9,851 bases of DNA from a bacterium (GTDB lineage: Bacteria; DRYD01; JALUEN01), in the NCBI GenBank assembly GCA_027052755.1, contig JALUEN010000180.1, forward strand, positions 1 to 9,851, read 5' to 3'. Both the position numbers and the translations under genes were made by a program. Below, piece by piece: positions 1-6,980 of this stretch. The notes under the pieces were generated by a model. It saw only the letters and a list, made by a program, of their open reading frames with translations, did no database searches and was not told the DNA's origin. The stretch's first letter is position 1; every line of letters starts with the position of its first letter.

Positions 1-1
1 G

Positions 2-49
2 GTTAAGCTGGAAAATGAGGAAGCTAAGCCAATAGAGAATCAGCGCTGA
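2..49 (+). CDS. 3' end of an upstream gene (partial)
   Basis: One forward frame is open from the left edge and ends at TGA 47-49, giving the tail VKLENEEAKPIENQR. Its charged, Glu/Lys/Asn-rich character fits the C-terminus of a soluble protein and matches the codon style of the neighbours. It stops 27 bases before the ATG of the next gene, so the two could be co-transcribed. A second frame is also open to TAG at 33-35, so the assignment is tentative, and no family can be named from 15 residues. Confidence 0.4.
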   Translation, partial: VKLENEEAKPIENQR

Positions 50-76
50 AAAATAAGGGATTCGGGGGTGTTAAAA

Positions 77-400
77 ATGCCGGTGGTTACCGAGCTAACA
101 TTTGTACCCTTAGGTGTAGGTCCTAGTGTATCAGGTTATGTAGCGAAAGTTCTGAAACTATTAAAAAACAAAGGGATAAAACACGTACTGACACCCTCCT
201 CCACTGTTTTTGAGACTAAAACCAGGGAACAAGCTTTCAAATTGATAGATGAGCTTAGCGAAGAGCTGTTTAAGGAAGGGATTCCCAGGATAGTTACTAT
301 CATAAAGATGGATGAGAGAAGGGATAAGGTTAACTGGAGCATGGACTATAAAGTAGCTGTAGTTAAGGAAAAAGCTGAGGAGAAAGAGAGCGATAGCTAA
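77..400 (+). CDS. MTH1187 family (DUF77) thiamine-binding-type protein
   Basis: This 107-residue protein matches the MTH1187/YqgV family (DUF77) in length and pattern: a first strand TELTFVPLG, then the glycine/serine turn GVGPSVSGYVAK leading into helix 1, and the later LTPSSTVFET segment. Family members are small ferredoxin-like-fold proteins that form multimers, and some bind thiamine or related pyrimidines. No enzyme activity is established for the family. ATG 77 is chosen because GGGGG at 64-68 lies 8 bases upstream; the in-frame GTG at 68 overlaps that site. The C-terminus is a charged tail rich in Glu and Lys. The stop TAA overlaps the stop of the convergent ankyrin gene. No thiamine gene or riboswitch is nearby, so the ligand is unknown. 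The family call is fairly sure, the function is not. Confidence 0.85.
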   Translation: MPVVTELTFVPLGVGPSVSGYVAKVLKLLKNKGIKHVLTPSSTVFETKTREQAFKLIDELSEELFKEGIPRIVTIIKMDERRDKVNWSMDYKVAVVKEKAEEKESDS

Positions 401-1674
401 TACTCAGATAATAGCTCTAGCACCTTCCTATGCCCTCTCATCTTCGCTAAAGCTTCTGCAGTTCTGCCCATTTGATCTCTTAAGCTCTTATCGGCGCCCT
501 TCTCCAGCAGTAGTTTCACCACCTTTTCCCTTCCCCAGAAAGCAGCGTACATTAACGCGGTGAAACCCCTCTTATCCCTAGCGTTAAGGTCAGCCCCTGC
601 TCTAATAAGGATCTGCGCCACCCTGTAATGTCCCATCGCAGAAGCTACCATGAGTGGAGTTATACCCTCTTGATCCGCTACGTTAGGATCAGCACCTCTA
701 GCTAGCAGTAGTTTCACCACATCTGCGCAACCCTTGAAAGCTGCGTAGGTTAGCGCGGTCCGCCCTTTTCTATCACGGAGATTAACCTTAGCGCCTTTCC
801 TAATTAATAGCCTAGCTATATCCCAGTATCCCTTATATATAGCAATCATAAGAGGAGTTACTCCCTCTGAGGTCTTAACGTTTAAGTTAGCTTTTCTCTT
901 AATAAGCAGTCTAACGATATTTTTGCATCCTTTAAAAACGGCGAAAGTAAGAGCAGTTCGCCCCTTAACATCCTTAATGTTAACCTTAGCTCCTCTTGAG
1001 AGGAGAAACTTAACCATGTTATAGTTCTTTCTCTGAACAGCTATCATCAGAGCTGTGATCCCCTTTTTAGATCTAGCGTTAACGTTAGCGCCCTTCTCTA
1101 TCAATAGTTCAGCTATAGCCCTGTAATCTGAGTAAACAGCCATCATGAGAGGTGTACGCCCTTTATAATCTGGTAAGTTAACTTTAGCCCCTCTATCCAG
1201 GAGGAGTTTAACTGTATCCCAACGTCCTGATGCTACAGCGTACATAAGAGGTGACCACCCATCCCTATCTCTAGCGTTAGGATCAGCACCTGAATCTAAG
1301 AGGAGCTTGATAAGACGATTATGTCCACTAGCAACAGCTAACATTAGAGCTGTGTGCCCATCTCTGTTCTTATCATTAACATCAGCTCCCCTGCTCAGGA
1401 GAATTTTAACGATATCAATTCTTCCTTTTAAAGTAGCTATCATCAGAGGAGTCATGCCAGTTCTGTTCTTAGCGTTAACATCCCTACCACTATCTAGAAG
1501 CTCCCTAATTTTTCTGAGATCTCCCCTCTCCACAGCTACGATTAAGGAGACATCTAAGCTGAGATTATCTGATCGATCCCGCTTCCTCCTCTGAACAGCT
1601 AGATATATCAGGTAAACTGCTATAAAGAAGCTAACTGATCCAATAACTATATATAGCCCCTCGTTAGATTTCAA
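397..1674 (-). CDS. Membrane-anchored ankyrin-repeat protein
   Basis: A 425-residue protein. A short N-terminus is followed by one hydrophobic span (about residues 7-27) and then RRKRDR (29-34), so the positive-inside rule puts the C-terminal part in the cytoplasm. Residues 39-425 are a continuous ankyrin solenoid: a degenerate N-cap, ten full 33-residue units with the G-x-T-x-L-M-x-A and LLL-x-x-GA-x-x-N signatures, and a C-cap ending KVLELLSEY. Nothing else is present, so it is probably a protein-binding scaffold with no catalytic domain. The partner is unknown. The chosen start is TTG 1674-1672, preceded by GAGGTGATC at 1686-1678, a full 9-base SD match. The longer alternative is GTG 1710, which abuts the tyrS TGA and adds 12 residues. 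It lies in tandem after tyrS and is probably on the same transcript. Its 3' end overlaps the convergent MTH1187 gene by 4 bases. Confidence 0.9.
   Translation of the reverse strand: MKSNEGLYIVIGSVSFFIAVYLIYLAVQRRKRDRSDNLSLDVSLIVAVERGDLRKIRELLDSGRDVNAKNRTGMTPLMIATLKGRIDIVKILLSRGADVNDKNRDGHTALMLAVASGHNRLIKLLLDSGADPNARDRDGWSPLMYAVASGRWDTVKLLLDRGAKVNLPDYKGRTPLMMAVYSDYRAIAELLIEKGANVNARSKKGITALMIAVQRKNYNMVKFLLSRGAKVNIKDVKGRTALTFAVFKGCKNIVRLLIKRKANLNVKTSEGVTPLMIAIYKGYWDIARLLIRKGAKVNLRDRKGRTALTYAAFKGCADVVKLLLARGADPNVADQEGITPLMVASAMGHYRVAQILIRAGADLNARDKRGFTALMYAAFWGREKVVKLLLEKGADKSLRDQMGRTAEALAKMRGHRKVLELLSEY
574..969 (-). repeat. Two-unit (66-residue) superrepeat inside the ankyrin domain
   Basis: Ankyrin units 7-8 (772-969) and 9-10 (574-771) resemble each other in register more than adjacent units do. 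By hand count unit 7 matches unit 9 at 19 of 33 residues and unit 8 matches unit 10 at 17 of 33, whereas neighbouring units 7/8 and 8/9 match at 13 each. KGRTALT and FKGC occur in units 7 and 9 only, and EG-x-TPLM in 8 and 10 only. The DNA has drifted, so any pairwise duplication is old. Confidence 0.6.
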
Positions 1675-1677
1675 GGA

Positions 1678-1686
1678 GATCACCTC
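1678..1686 (-). promoter_or_regulatory. Strong SD site deciding the ankyrin gene start
   Basis: Read on the minus strand this is GAGGTGATC, nine consecutive bases complementary to the usual 16S rRNA 3' end. The GAGG core is 8 bases from TTG 1674. The GTG at 1710 has only a weak AGGTGA much further upstream. The site lies inside the longer reading frame, which is why the shorter start is preferred here. Confidence 0.6.
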
Positions 1687-1710
1687 AGTTGAGGAGCGCT
1701 CGGAAATCAC

Positions 1711-2940
1711 TCAAACTAACTTCACCTTTAGGTACTTACCCTTTCCATAATTTATAATGAGTTCTCTGTTAGGCGGGATCTCTAGGAACCTCTCCTTTAC
1801 TTCCTCACCGTTCACCTTAAGGGATGAGCTTACCATCCTCTTCGCTTCCCTCTTGCTAGAGGCAATACCAGCTCTGTAGAGTAGCTCAACCAGATCCAAG
1901 CCACCCTCAGAGCGCGATACTTCATCTAATCCAACCTCAACTGTCTTTAAGTTAACTGGTAGCTCACCTTTAGAGAAAACCCGTATAAACTCCTCCTGAG
2001 CTTTGGATGCCTCCTCCTCACCCCAGTACATCCTAACCACGTTGAAAGCCATTTTCATCTTAGCATCTCTAGGGTTAATCGTTCCCTCTTCCAGCGCCTT
2101 CTTGTACTGGTTGATCTCATCCATAGGCATATCAGTACATAGTATCATGTAGCGTATTATCAGGTGATCAGGAACCCTCATCAACTTACGGTACATAACC
2201 TCAGGAGGCTCGGATATTCCAACATAGTTACCTAAGGATTTACTCATCTTCTGGACTCCATCAAGTCCCTCCAAGATCGGCGTTAAAACCCCCACCTCAG
2301 GTTCCTGACCGTATTCCTTCTGAATATACCTAGCAACCAATATGTTAAACTTCTGATCTATACCTCCCAGCTCAACATCAGCCTCTAGGACCACGCTATC
2401 ATAGGCTTGAAGAAGCGGATATATAAGCTCATGAAGGCTTATAGGCTGATGAGCCTCAAAACGTTTCTTAAAGTCCTCTCTCTCCAACATCTGAGCTAAG
2501 GTATACTTAGAGGCCAGCTTTATAAAATCAGATAGTTTCATTGAATCCAGCCACTGGGAGTTATACACTACCTCAGTTTTAGAGAGATCTATTATCTTTC
2601 CCAGCTGAGGGAGGTAGTTCTGAACGTTCCTCTGGACATCCTCCTTAGTAAGCATAGGTCTGGTCTTATTCTTCCCAGATGGATCTCCTACCATAGCGGT
2701 AAAGTCGCCTAGTATTAATGTAGTGTGATGACCTAGCTCCTGAAATAGCTTGAACTTCCTGAGGACCACAGCAAAGCCCAGGTGTATGTCCTTAGCGGTG
2801 GGATCTATACCTAACTTTACCTTAAGGCGCCCCTTCTTAGAAAGCTTTTCCTTGAGCTCATCAAGGGTTATTATCTCCTCAACACCACGAGAGATAAGCT
2901 GTAATTGATGCTCTACTTCTTGAGGCGTCAGCTGAGACAT
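1711..2940 (-). CDS. tyrS: Tyrosyl-tRNA synthetase
   Basis: This 409-residue class I aminoacyl-tRNA synthetase charges tRNA-Tyr with tyrosine using ATP, in the cytoplasm. The Rossmann catalytic domain carries the HIGH-type motif as HLGF (residues 53-56), the segment GDFTAMVGDPSG, the tyrosine/ATP pocket segments YDSVVLEADVELGGIDQKFN, and a canonical KMSKS loop (231-235). The C-terminal part, about 345-405, is an S4-like RNA-binding domain (AGIASSKREAKRMV, then LKVNGEEV). Length and the SGKNKTRPMLT stretch fit the bacterial TyrZ/type 2 branch. The fourth HIGH position is Phe instead of the common His. ATG 2940 is chosen because AAGGAGG (2955-2949) is 8 bases away; the upstream ATG at 2946 is only 2 bases from that site. 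It is divergent from rpmF and followed directly by the ankyrin gene. Confidence 0.97.
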   Translation of the reverse strand: MSQLTPQEVEHQLQLISRGVEEIITLDELKEKLSKKGRLKVKLGIDPTAKDIHLGFAVVLRKFKLFQELGHHTTLILGDFTAMVGDPSGKNKTRPMLTKEDVQRNVQNYLPQLGKIIDLSKTEVVYNSQWLDSMKLSDFIKLASKYTLAQMLEREDFKKRFEAHQPISLHELIYPLLQAYDSVVLEADVELGGIDQKFNILVARYIQKEYGQEPEVGVLTPILEGLDGVQKMSKSLGNYVGISEPPEVMYRKLMRVPDHLIIRYMILCTDMPMDEINQYKKALEEGTINPRDAKMKMAFNVVRMYWGEEEASKAQEEFIRVFSKGELPVNLKTVEVGLDEVSRSEGGLDLVELLYRAGIASSKREAKRMVSSSLKVNGEEVKERFLEIPPNRELIINYGKGKYLKVKLV

Positions 2941-2948
2941 TATCATCC

Positions 2949-3034
2949 CCTCCTTAAGTGCCAGTTTAGGTCTATCTTCTCTTGCTTTCTACAGTCTCTC
3001 ATACCTTCCCCTCTGAGAAAAGCCCCTAAGGAGG
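2949..3034 (-). promoter_or_regulatory. tyrS leader with possible SD-masking pairing
   Basis: On the minus strand the tyrS SD, TAAGGAGG (2956-2949), can pair with CCTCCTTA at 3034-3027. The helix extends to 10 pairs with one G-U (3034-3025 with 2958-2949). The upstream arm has an alternative partner, GGAAGGTA at 3009-3002, which can pair with TACCTCC (3036-3030) leaving one base bulged. That is the layout of a two-state leader that hides or frees the SD. No T-box consensus is seen. The transcript start is unknown and the pairing could be chance, since SD-like words are frequent here. Confidence 0.25.
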
Positions 3035-3115
3035 TAAACAGCGGTTAGTTAGAGAAGAAGAGAAAATTAGGATGGGTGATATTTTCCGATTTTCCTTGAG
3101 AAGGGGGAGATAGGT

Positions 3116-3316
3116 ATGGCTAATCCTAAGGTTAAGCTATCCAGAAGCCGCGTCAGGAGGAGGAGAAATAACGTAGAGAGGTTAGTAGAGTACGGCACGC
3201 TGAGCAAATGCCCCAGATGTGGAGCAGCTAAACTACCACACAGGGCTTGCCCCAAGTGTGGATACTACAAAGGTAGAATATACAAGTTCCCTGAGGAAGA
3301 GGAGACTGAGGAGTAA
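3116..3316 (+). CDS. rpmF: 50S ribosomal protein L32
   Basis: A 66-residue basic protein of the large ribosomal subunit. It opens MANPKVKLSRSRVRRRR, the typical L32 start, and keeps a four-cysteine zinc ribbon, C32-P-R-C35 and C45-P-K-C48, around the family signature KLPHRACPKCGYYKGR. The end is unusually acidic (EEEETEE), making it slightly longer than common forms of about 60 residues. ATG 3116 follows AAGGGGGAG (3101-3109) at suitable distance. In many bacteria rpmF follows a YceD/DUF177 gene and precedes plsX; neither is here. It starts the rightward gene group, divergent from tyrS, with the promoter presumably in 2960-3100 although no convincing -35/-10 pair could be read there. Confidence 0.96.
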   Translation: MANPKVKLSRSRVRRRRNNVERLVEYGTLSKCPRCGAAKLPHRACPKCGYYKGRIYKFPEEEETEE

Positions 3317-3352
3317 ACCAAAAATGGACTTTCCCTCTTCATTATTTAAGGA

Positions 3353-3385
3353 GTCCTTGTAAGGCTTCACTTAGCCTTAAAGGAC
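3353..3385. promoter_or_regulatory. 13-bp hairpin between rpmF and the nucleoside kinase gene
   Basis: TAAGGCT (3360-3366) pairs with AGCCTTA (3373-3379) across a 6-base loop, and GTCCTT (3353-3358) pairs with AAGGAC (3380-3385); only G3359 is bulged. No T-run follows on either strand, so it is not a standard intrinsic terminator. It ends 10 bases before the SD of the next gene (AGGAGGTG, 3395-3402). A processing or stability element, or part of a leader, is possible. Confidence 0.55.
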
Positions 3386-3409
3386 CAAGGTATCAGGAGG
3401 TGTATCCTA

Positions 3410-5125
3410 TTGGAGGAAAAGCTTTCTCTATCTCTTCATGGAGCGGTTACCATAGAGGTCCAGCGAGGGCTCTCTTTCCTCCAGATAATGGACAACTACA
3501 GAGATGCCTTTGAAAACCTGAGAAAGGTTTACGGTGAGCCGGTGGCTATTCAGTTTGAGGATGAACTGCTGAGCCTAAACGAGCGTCCAAACCATGATGG
3601 AAGGGTATGCTTAATCACGAAGAGGAGCTTTTTAGGGGAGAAGATTATACAGAGAACGTTGATATACATTCTCGGAATGGCTTTGGTTAAAGTTCTCCCT
3701 GAGCACAGTTTAAAAGTCCTCCACTCCTATGGAGCAGGTATATTCTGCGTGGTCAGGGACTCAAAAGGAAATAGGGTAACTCTGAAAGAGAACCAGATAG
3801 ATGCCCTGAGATCAGAGATGAGAAAGATAATAGACCTTAACTGCGAGATAAAGAGGATAAGGATAGATAGAAGAGGAAGAACTGATAGAGTTTTAGAAGA
3901 GCTAAACATTGCTCAGAACGTGGTAGGGAAGGAAGTTATAGAGAGGTATAGGAGAAAGTACTTTGACTTCTTCGTGAGCGAATGTGATAACTTCAGCTAT
4001 GCTGAGTACTCAACGATTCCACTATTACCTTCAACAGGTTTAGTTAAGGGTTTTGACCTCAAGAACTACCCTCCAGGCTTGGTATTAGTGTTACCTAAAC
4101 TAGATAACCTTGATGAGCCCAGGGAATTTGAGGAGATACCAGCGCTATTTCAGACATTTCATGAGTACAGCAGGTGGCTGAGCTACTTGAAAGTAGACAC
4201 CATAGCAGATCTGAACGAGATCATCAACAAAGGAAAAGGCGACGAGCTAATAAGCATAGCTGAAGCGCTCCACGAGAGGAAGATAATAGAGATAGCAGAT
4301 GAGATCAGCAGGAGGATGAAAGAGGTCAAGCTGGTGCTGATAGCAGGTCCCTCATCAGCAGGGAAAACTACCTTCAGTAAGAGGTTAGCTATACAGCTGA
4401 GAGCTACTGGAATTAATCCGATAACCATAAGCATGGATGACTATTTCCTAGATAGGGAGTACACGCCTGTTACTGAGGATGGCAGGAAGGACTTTGACTC
4501 CCCTGATGCGCTTGATAAGGAACTATTCATAAGCCACCTGAGAGCCCTAATAAACGGAGAGGAGGTAGAACTTCCCAAATATAACTTCCACACAGGTAAG
4601 AGGGAGAAATCTGGAAGAGTAGTGAGGATGACGGAGGATTCTGTGTTGATAGTAGAGGGGATCCACGCACTGAATCCCGTTTTCTCCGCCTCTATCCCCT
4701 CCCATATGAAGTTTAAGGTGTACGTGAGCGCTCTAGCTCAGCTAAACATAGATGATAAGAACAGGATACATACCACTGATAACAGGTTACTGAGGAGAAT
4801 GGTCAGGGATTCACTGTTCAGGTCTTACGGAGTTCTAGATACTATAAGACAGTGGCCACTTGTGAGGCGCGGAGAAGTAAATTACATATTCCCCTATCAG
4901 AACACAGCTGACGCCATGTTCAATTCCGCTCTTCCCTATGAGCTAGCAGTTCTCAAACCCTTTGTTGAGCCTATGCTAAAGACTATCCCCTATTACTATC
5001 CAGAGTATCCTGAAGCTAAGAGATTACTTGATGTGCTTGAACACATAGAGCCGATAACACCAACCAGAATTCCTCCTAACTCCATTCTGAGAGAGTTCAT
5101 AGGAGGTAGTATATTTGAGTATTAG
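3410..5125 (+). CDS. Nucleoside (uridine-type) kinase with TGS/ThrRS-like N-terminus
   Basis: A 571-residue protein of the long nucleoside kinase family. Residues 1-60 look like a TGS-type domain and about 60-190 like the second domain of threonyl-tRNA synthetase. The C-terminal half is a uridine-kinase-like P-loop domain: Walker A GPSSAGKT (313-320), SMDDYF (341-346), DFDSPDALD (361-369), YNFHTGKR (391-398), VEGIHAL (415-421) and an Arg-rich lid RLLRRMVRDSLFR (459-471). It ends with the family-like GGSIFEY. The expected reaction is phosphorylation of a nucleoside, probably uridine or cytidine, with ATP or GTP in pyrimidine salvage; the exact substrate cannot be read. No zinc-binding HxxxH is visible in the ThrRS-like part, so editing activity is unlikely. 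The start is TTG with AGGAGGTG (3395-3402) upstream; no ATG occurs before residue 27. The ATPase gene follows after 18 bases, probably in one operon. Confidence 0.9.
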   Translation: MEEKLSLSLHGAVTIEVQRGLSFLQIMDNYRDAFENLRKVYGEPVAIQFEDELLSLNERPNHDGRVCLITKRSFLGEKIIQRTLIYILGMALVKVLPEHSLKVLHSYGAGIFCVVRDSKGNRVTLKENQIDALRSEMRKIIDLNCEIKRIRIDRRGRTDRVLEELNIAQNVVGKEVIERYRRKYFDFFVSECDNFSYAEYSTIPLLPSTGLVKGFDLKNYPPGLVLVLPKLDNLDEPREFEEIPALFQTFHEYSRWLSYLKVDTIADLNEIINKGKGDELISIAEALHERKIIEIADEISRRMKEVKLVLIAGPSSAGKTTFSKRLAIQLRATGINPITISMDDYFLDREYTPVTEDGRKDFDSPDALDKELFISHLRALINGEEVELPKYNFHTGKREKSGRVVRMTEDSVLIVEGIHALNPVFSASIPSHMKFKVYVSALAQLNIDDKNRIHTTDNRLLRRMVRDSLFRSYGVLDTIRQWPLVRRGEVNYIFPYQNTADAMFNSALPYELAVLKPFVEPMLKTIPYYYPEYPEAKRLLDVLEHIEPITPTRIPPNSILREFIGGSIFEY

Positions 5126-5143
5126 CGCTCGCGGGGGGATAAC

Positions 5144-6868
5144 ATGGACGATCTATACAGTGAGGATCAAGCTAAGGGTATAAGGGTAAAGCGTAAGAGG
5201 ATCGGAGAGATACTCTTAGATCAAGGTGTAATCAACGAGAATCAGCTTAAGGAGGCTCTAGAATACCAAAAGCTCAGTGGTAAGAGATTGGGAGAGATAC
5301 TCGTAGATCTAGGATACGCTACAGAAGAGGATATAGCTAAAGCCCTCAGTCAGAACCTGTATGTACCTTACGTGGACTTAGATGAGGTTCAGCCGGAGGA
5401 GGAAGCGATAAAGTTACTTCCCCTTCAACTGATGGAGAACAGAGCTGTTCTCCCGCTTAGAATTAGGGGCGATAGGCTAGAGGTAGCTATAGCTGATCCA
5501 CTTGATATAGATACCTTAAACGAGGTAAGCCGTATAACAGGGCTTATCCCTGAGCCGTTCATAGCGCCTAGGAGCAAGATCCTAGAGGTCCTCAGCAGGT
5601 TCAGAGCTTCTTTGGAGATCCAGGAGACAATAAAGAGCTTAGCTCCTGCCGAAACTGAAGCTGAAGAGTTCATCGGAGCTATTAATTTAGATACAGCTGA
5701 GGATCGTCCAACTATTATCAGGCTAGTGGAGGCTATATTCAGAGAAGCGATAGTCTCCAGGGCTACCGACATACATATTGAACCCACTAAGCGAGATATA
5801 AGGGTCAGGTATAGGATAGATGGCATCCTGTATCCCAGGTTTTCCTTCTCTAAGGACATATATCCAGAGGTCAGTACCAGGATTAAGCTGATAGCTAACC
5901 TGGATATTACAGAGCACAGACTCCCACAAGATGGACACGTAGCTCTCATAACCAGTAGGAAGGAGTACGACCTCAGGATATCCACATTACCTACTAAGTG
6001 GGGAGAGAAGATCGTTGTACGTATATTAGATAAATCTGCTCCCCTGCTTCACCTTGAGGATTTAGGGTTCTCCAGAGATCTAATGAGCAAGATGTTAGAC
6101 CTGATCAGTAAACCGTACGGTTTCATAGTAGTAGCTGGTCCCACAGGCTCTGGAAAAACCACCACGCTCTTCGCGCTACTAGAGAAGTTAGATCTCCTCT
6201 CTAAAAACGTTGTAACCATTGAGGACCCCATAGAGTACGAGTTGGAAAACATAAACCAAACCCAAGTTAACGAGAAAGCTGGATATACCTTCGCCACAGG
6301 ATTAAAGCATATCCTCAGACAAGACCCAGATATTATCCTAATCGGTGAGATAAGGGATAAGGAGACGCTAAACATAGCTATACAAGCGGCGCTGACAGGT
6401 CATCTAGTCCTATCAACTATACACGCTAACGACTCTATCGTCAGTATATATAGGATGAGGGACTTAGGCGCTAATCTATCAGATCTCCTCAGCGCGTTAA
6501 TAGGTGTGATAAGCCAGAGATTGGTTAGGGTTTTGTGTCCTCACTGTAAAACAGAAGAGAAGTTATCCAGCCATCAGCTAGCCTCATTAGGTTTTCAGGA
6601 ACTACCTTCATTGAAAGCTTATAAACCTGTGGGATGTAGCCGATGCGAGTGGAGGGGCTACAAAGGTAGGACAGCGATAGGAGAGGTATTGATAATAGAT
6701 GAGGATGTAGCAGATATGTACTTAAAGGGGAGAAGTGCCTACGAGATAAGGGATCGCCTCAGGAGGGAGAAAGGTTTCAAGACTATGTTAGATGATGCCT
6801 TAGAGAAATTGAAGAGAGGTATAACCTCATTTGAGGAGCTGAGGAGAGTGCTGCTCACTAAGTCCTAG
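5144..6868 (+). CDS. GspE/PilB family pilus or type II secretion assembly ATPase
   Basis: A 574-residue cytoplasmic motor ATPase that drives polymerisation of pilins or pseudopilins. The N-terminal MshEN-type domain (about 18-155) begins RIGEILLDQGVI and repeats the pattern at LGEILVDLGYATEEDI; in relatives this domain contacts the inner-membrane platform or binds cyclic di-GMP. The catalytic part has an Arg-rich N2 region (ATDIHIEP, 207-214), Walker A GPTGSGKT (332-339), the Asp box TIEDPIEYE (358-366), Walker B DPDIILIGEIRD (394-405), the His box GHLVLSTIH (419-427), and a tetracysteine zinc motif CPHC (465-468) plus CSRC (498-501). All key residues are present, so it should be active. ATG 5144 follows a GGGGGG run (5133-5138). 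No pilin, PilC/GspF or secretin gene is in view, so PilB and GspE cannot be told apart. Confidence 0.96.
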   Translation: MDDLYSEDQAKGIRVKRKRIGEILLDQGVINENQLKEALEYQKLSGKRLGEILVDLGYATEEDIAKALSQNLYVPYVDLDEVQPEEEAIKLLPLQLMENRAVLPLRIRGDRLEVAIADPLDIDTLNEVSRITGLIPEPFIAPRSKILEVLSRFRASLEIQETIKSLAPAETEAEEFIGAINLDTAEDRPTIIRLVEAIFREAIVSRATDIHIEPTKRDIRVRYRIDGILYPRFSFSKDIYPEVSTRIKLIANLDITEHRLPQDGHVALITSRKEYDLRISTLPTKWGEKIVVRILDKSAPLLHLEDLGFSRDLMSKMLDLISKPYGFIVVAGPTGSGKTTTLFALLEKLDLLSKNVVTIEDPIEYELENINQTQVNEKAGYTFATGLKHILRQDPDIILIGEIRDKETLNIAIQAALTGHLVLSTIHANDSIVSIYRMRDLGANLSDLLSALIGVISQRLVRVLCPHCKTEEKLSSHQLASLGFQELPSLKAYKPVGCSRCEWRGYKGRTAIGEVLIIDEDVADMYLKGRSAYEIRDRLRREKGFKTMLDDALEKLKRGITSFEELRRVLLTKS

Positions 6869-6980
6869 AGGAAGCAACCTCCGTTTGTAGAAGATGTAAT
6901 AAAAATCACCTCTTCCTTTGAATCAGAGTGGGGAATTCCAAGAGAAAAGAGAATTGATAGATAGGGGGAAAAACTAGCAA

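Noticed and set aside
68..76. GTG start for the MTH1187-type gene
   Set aside because: The GTG overlaps the GGGGG site that is well spaced for ATG 77, and the family begins at the PVVTEL strand.
3072..3113. A 13-codon open frame (MGDIFRFSLRRGR) ending 2 bases before the rpmF ATG, possible leader peptide
   Set aside because: No clear SD, no informative residues, and its end coincides with the purine-rich rpmF ribosome-binding site; length is within chance.
2960..3115. T-box leader for tyrS
   Set aside because: No T-box consensus or terminator/antiterminator pair could be read on the minus strand.
3727..3909. Small antisense frames within the kinase gene (also 4183-4434)
   Set aside because: No SD or recognisable protein, and fully inside a confident gene.
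5425..5985. 186-codon open frame antisense to the ATPase gene
   Set aside because: Low-complexity Ser/Leu/Ile composition typical of a reverse-strand shadow; the + strand protein has complete motifs.
6869..6980. AGGAAG/CTTCCT inverted repeat after the ATPase gene as a terminator
   Set aside because: Only about 6 pairs with a loop of roughly 40 bases and no T-run.
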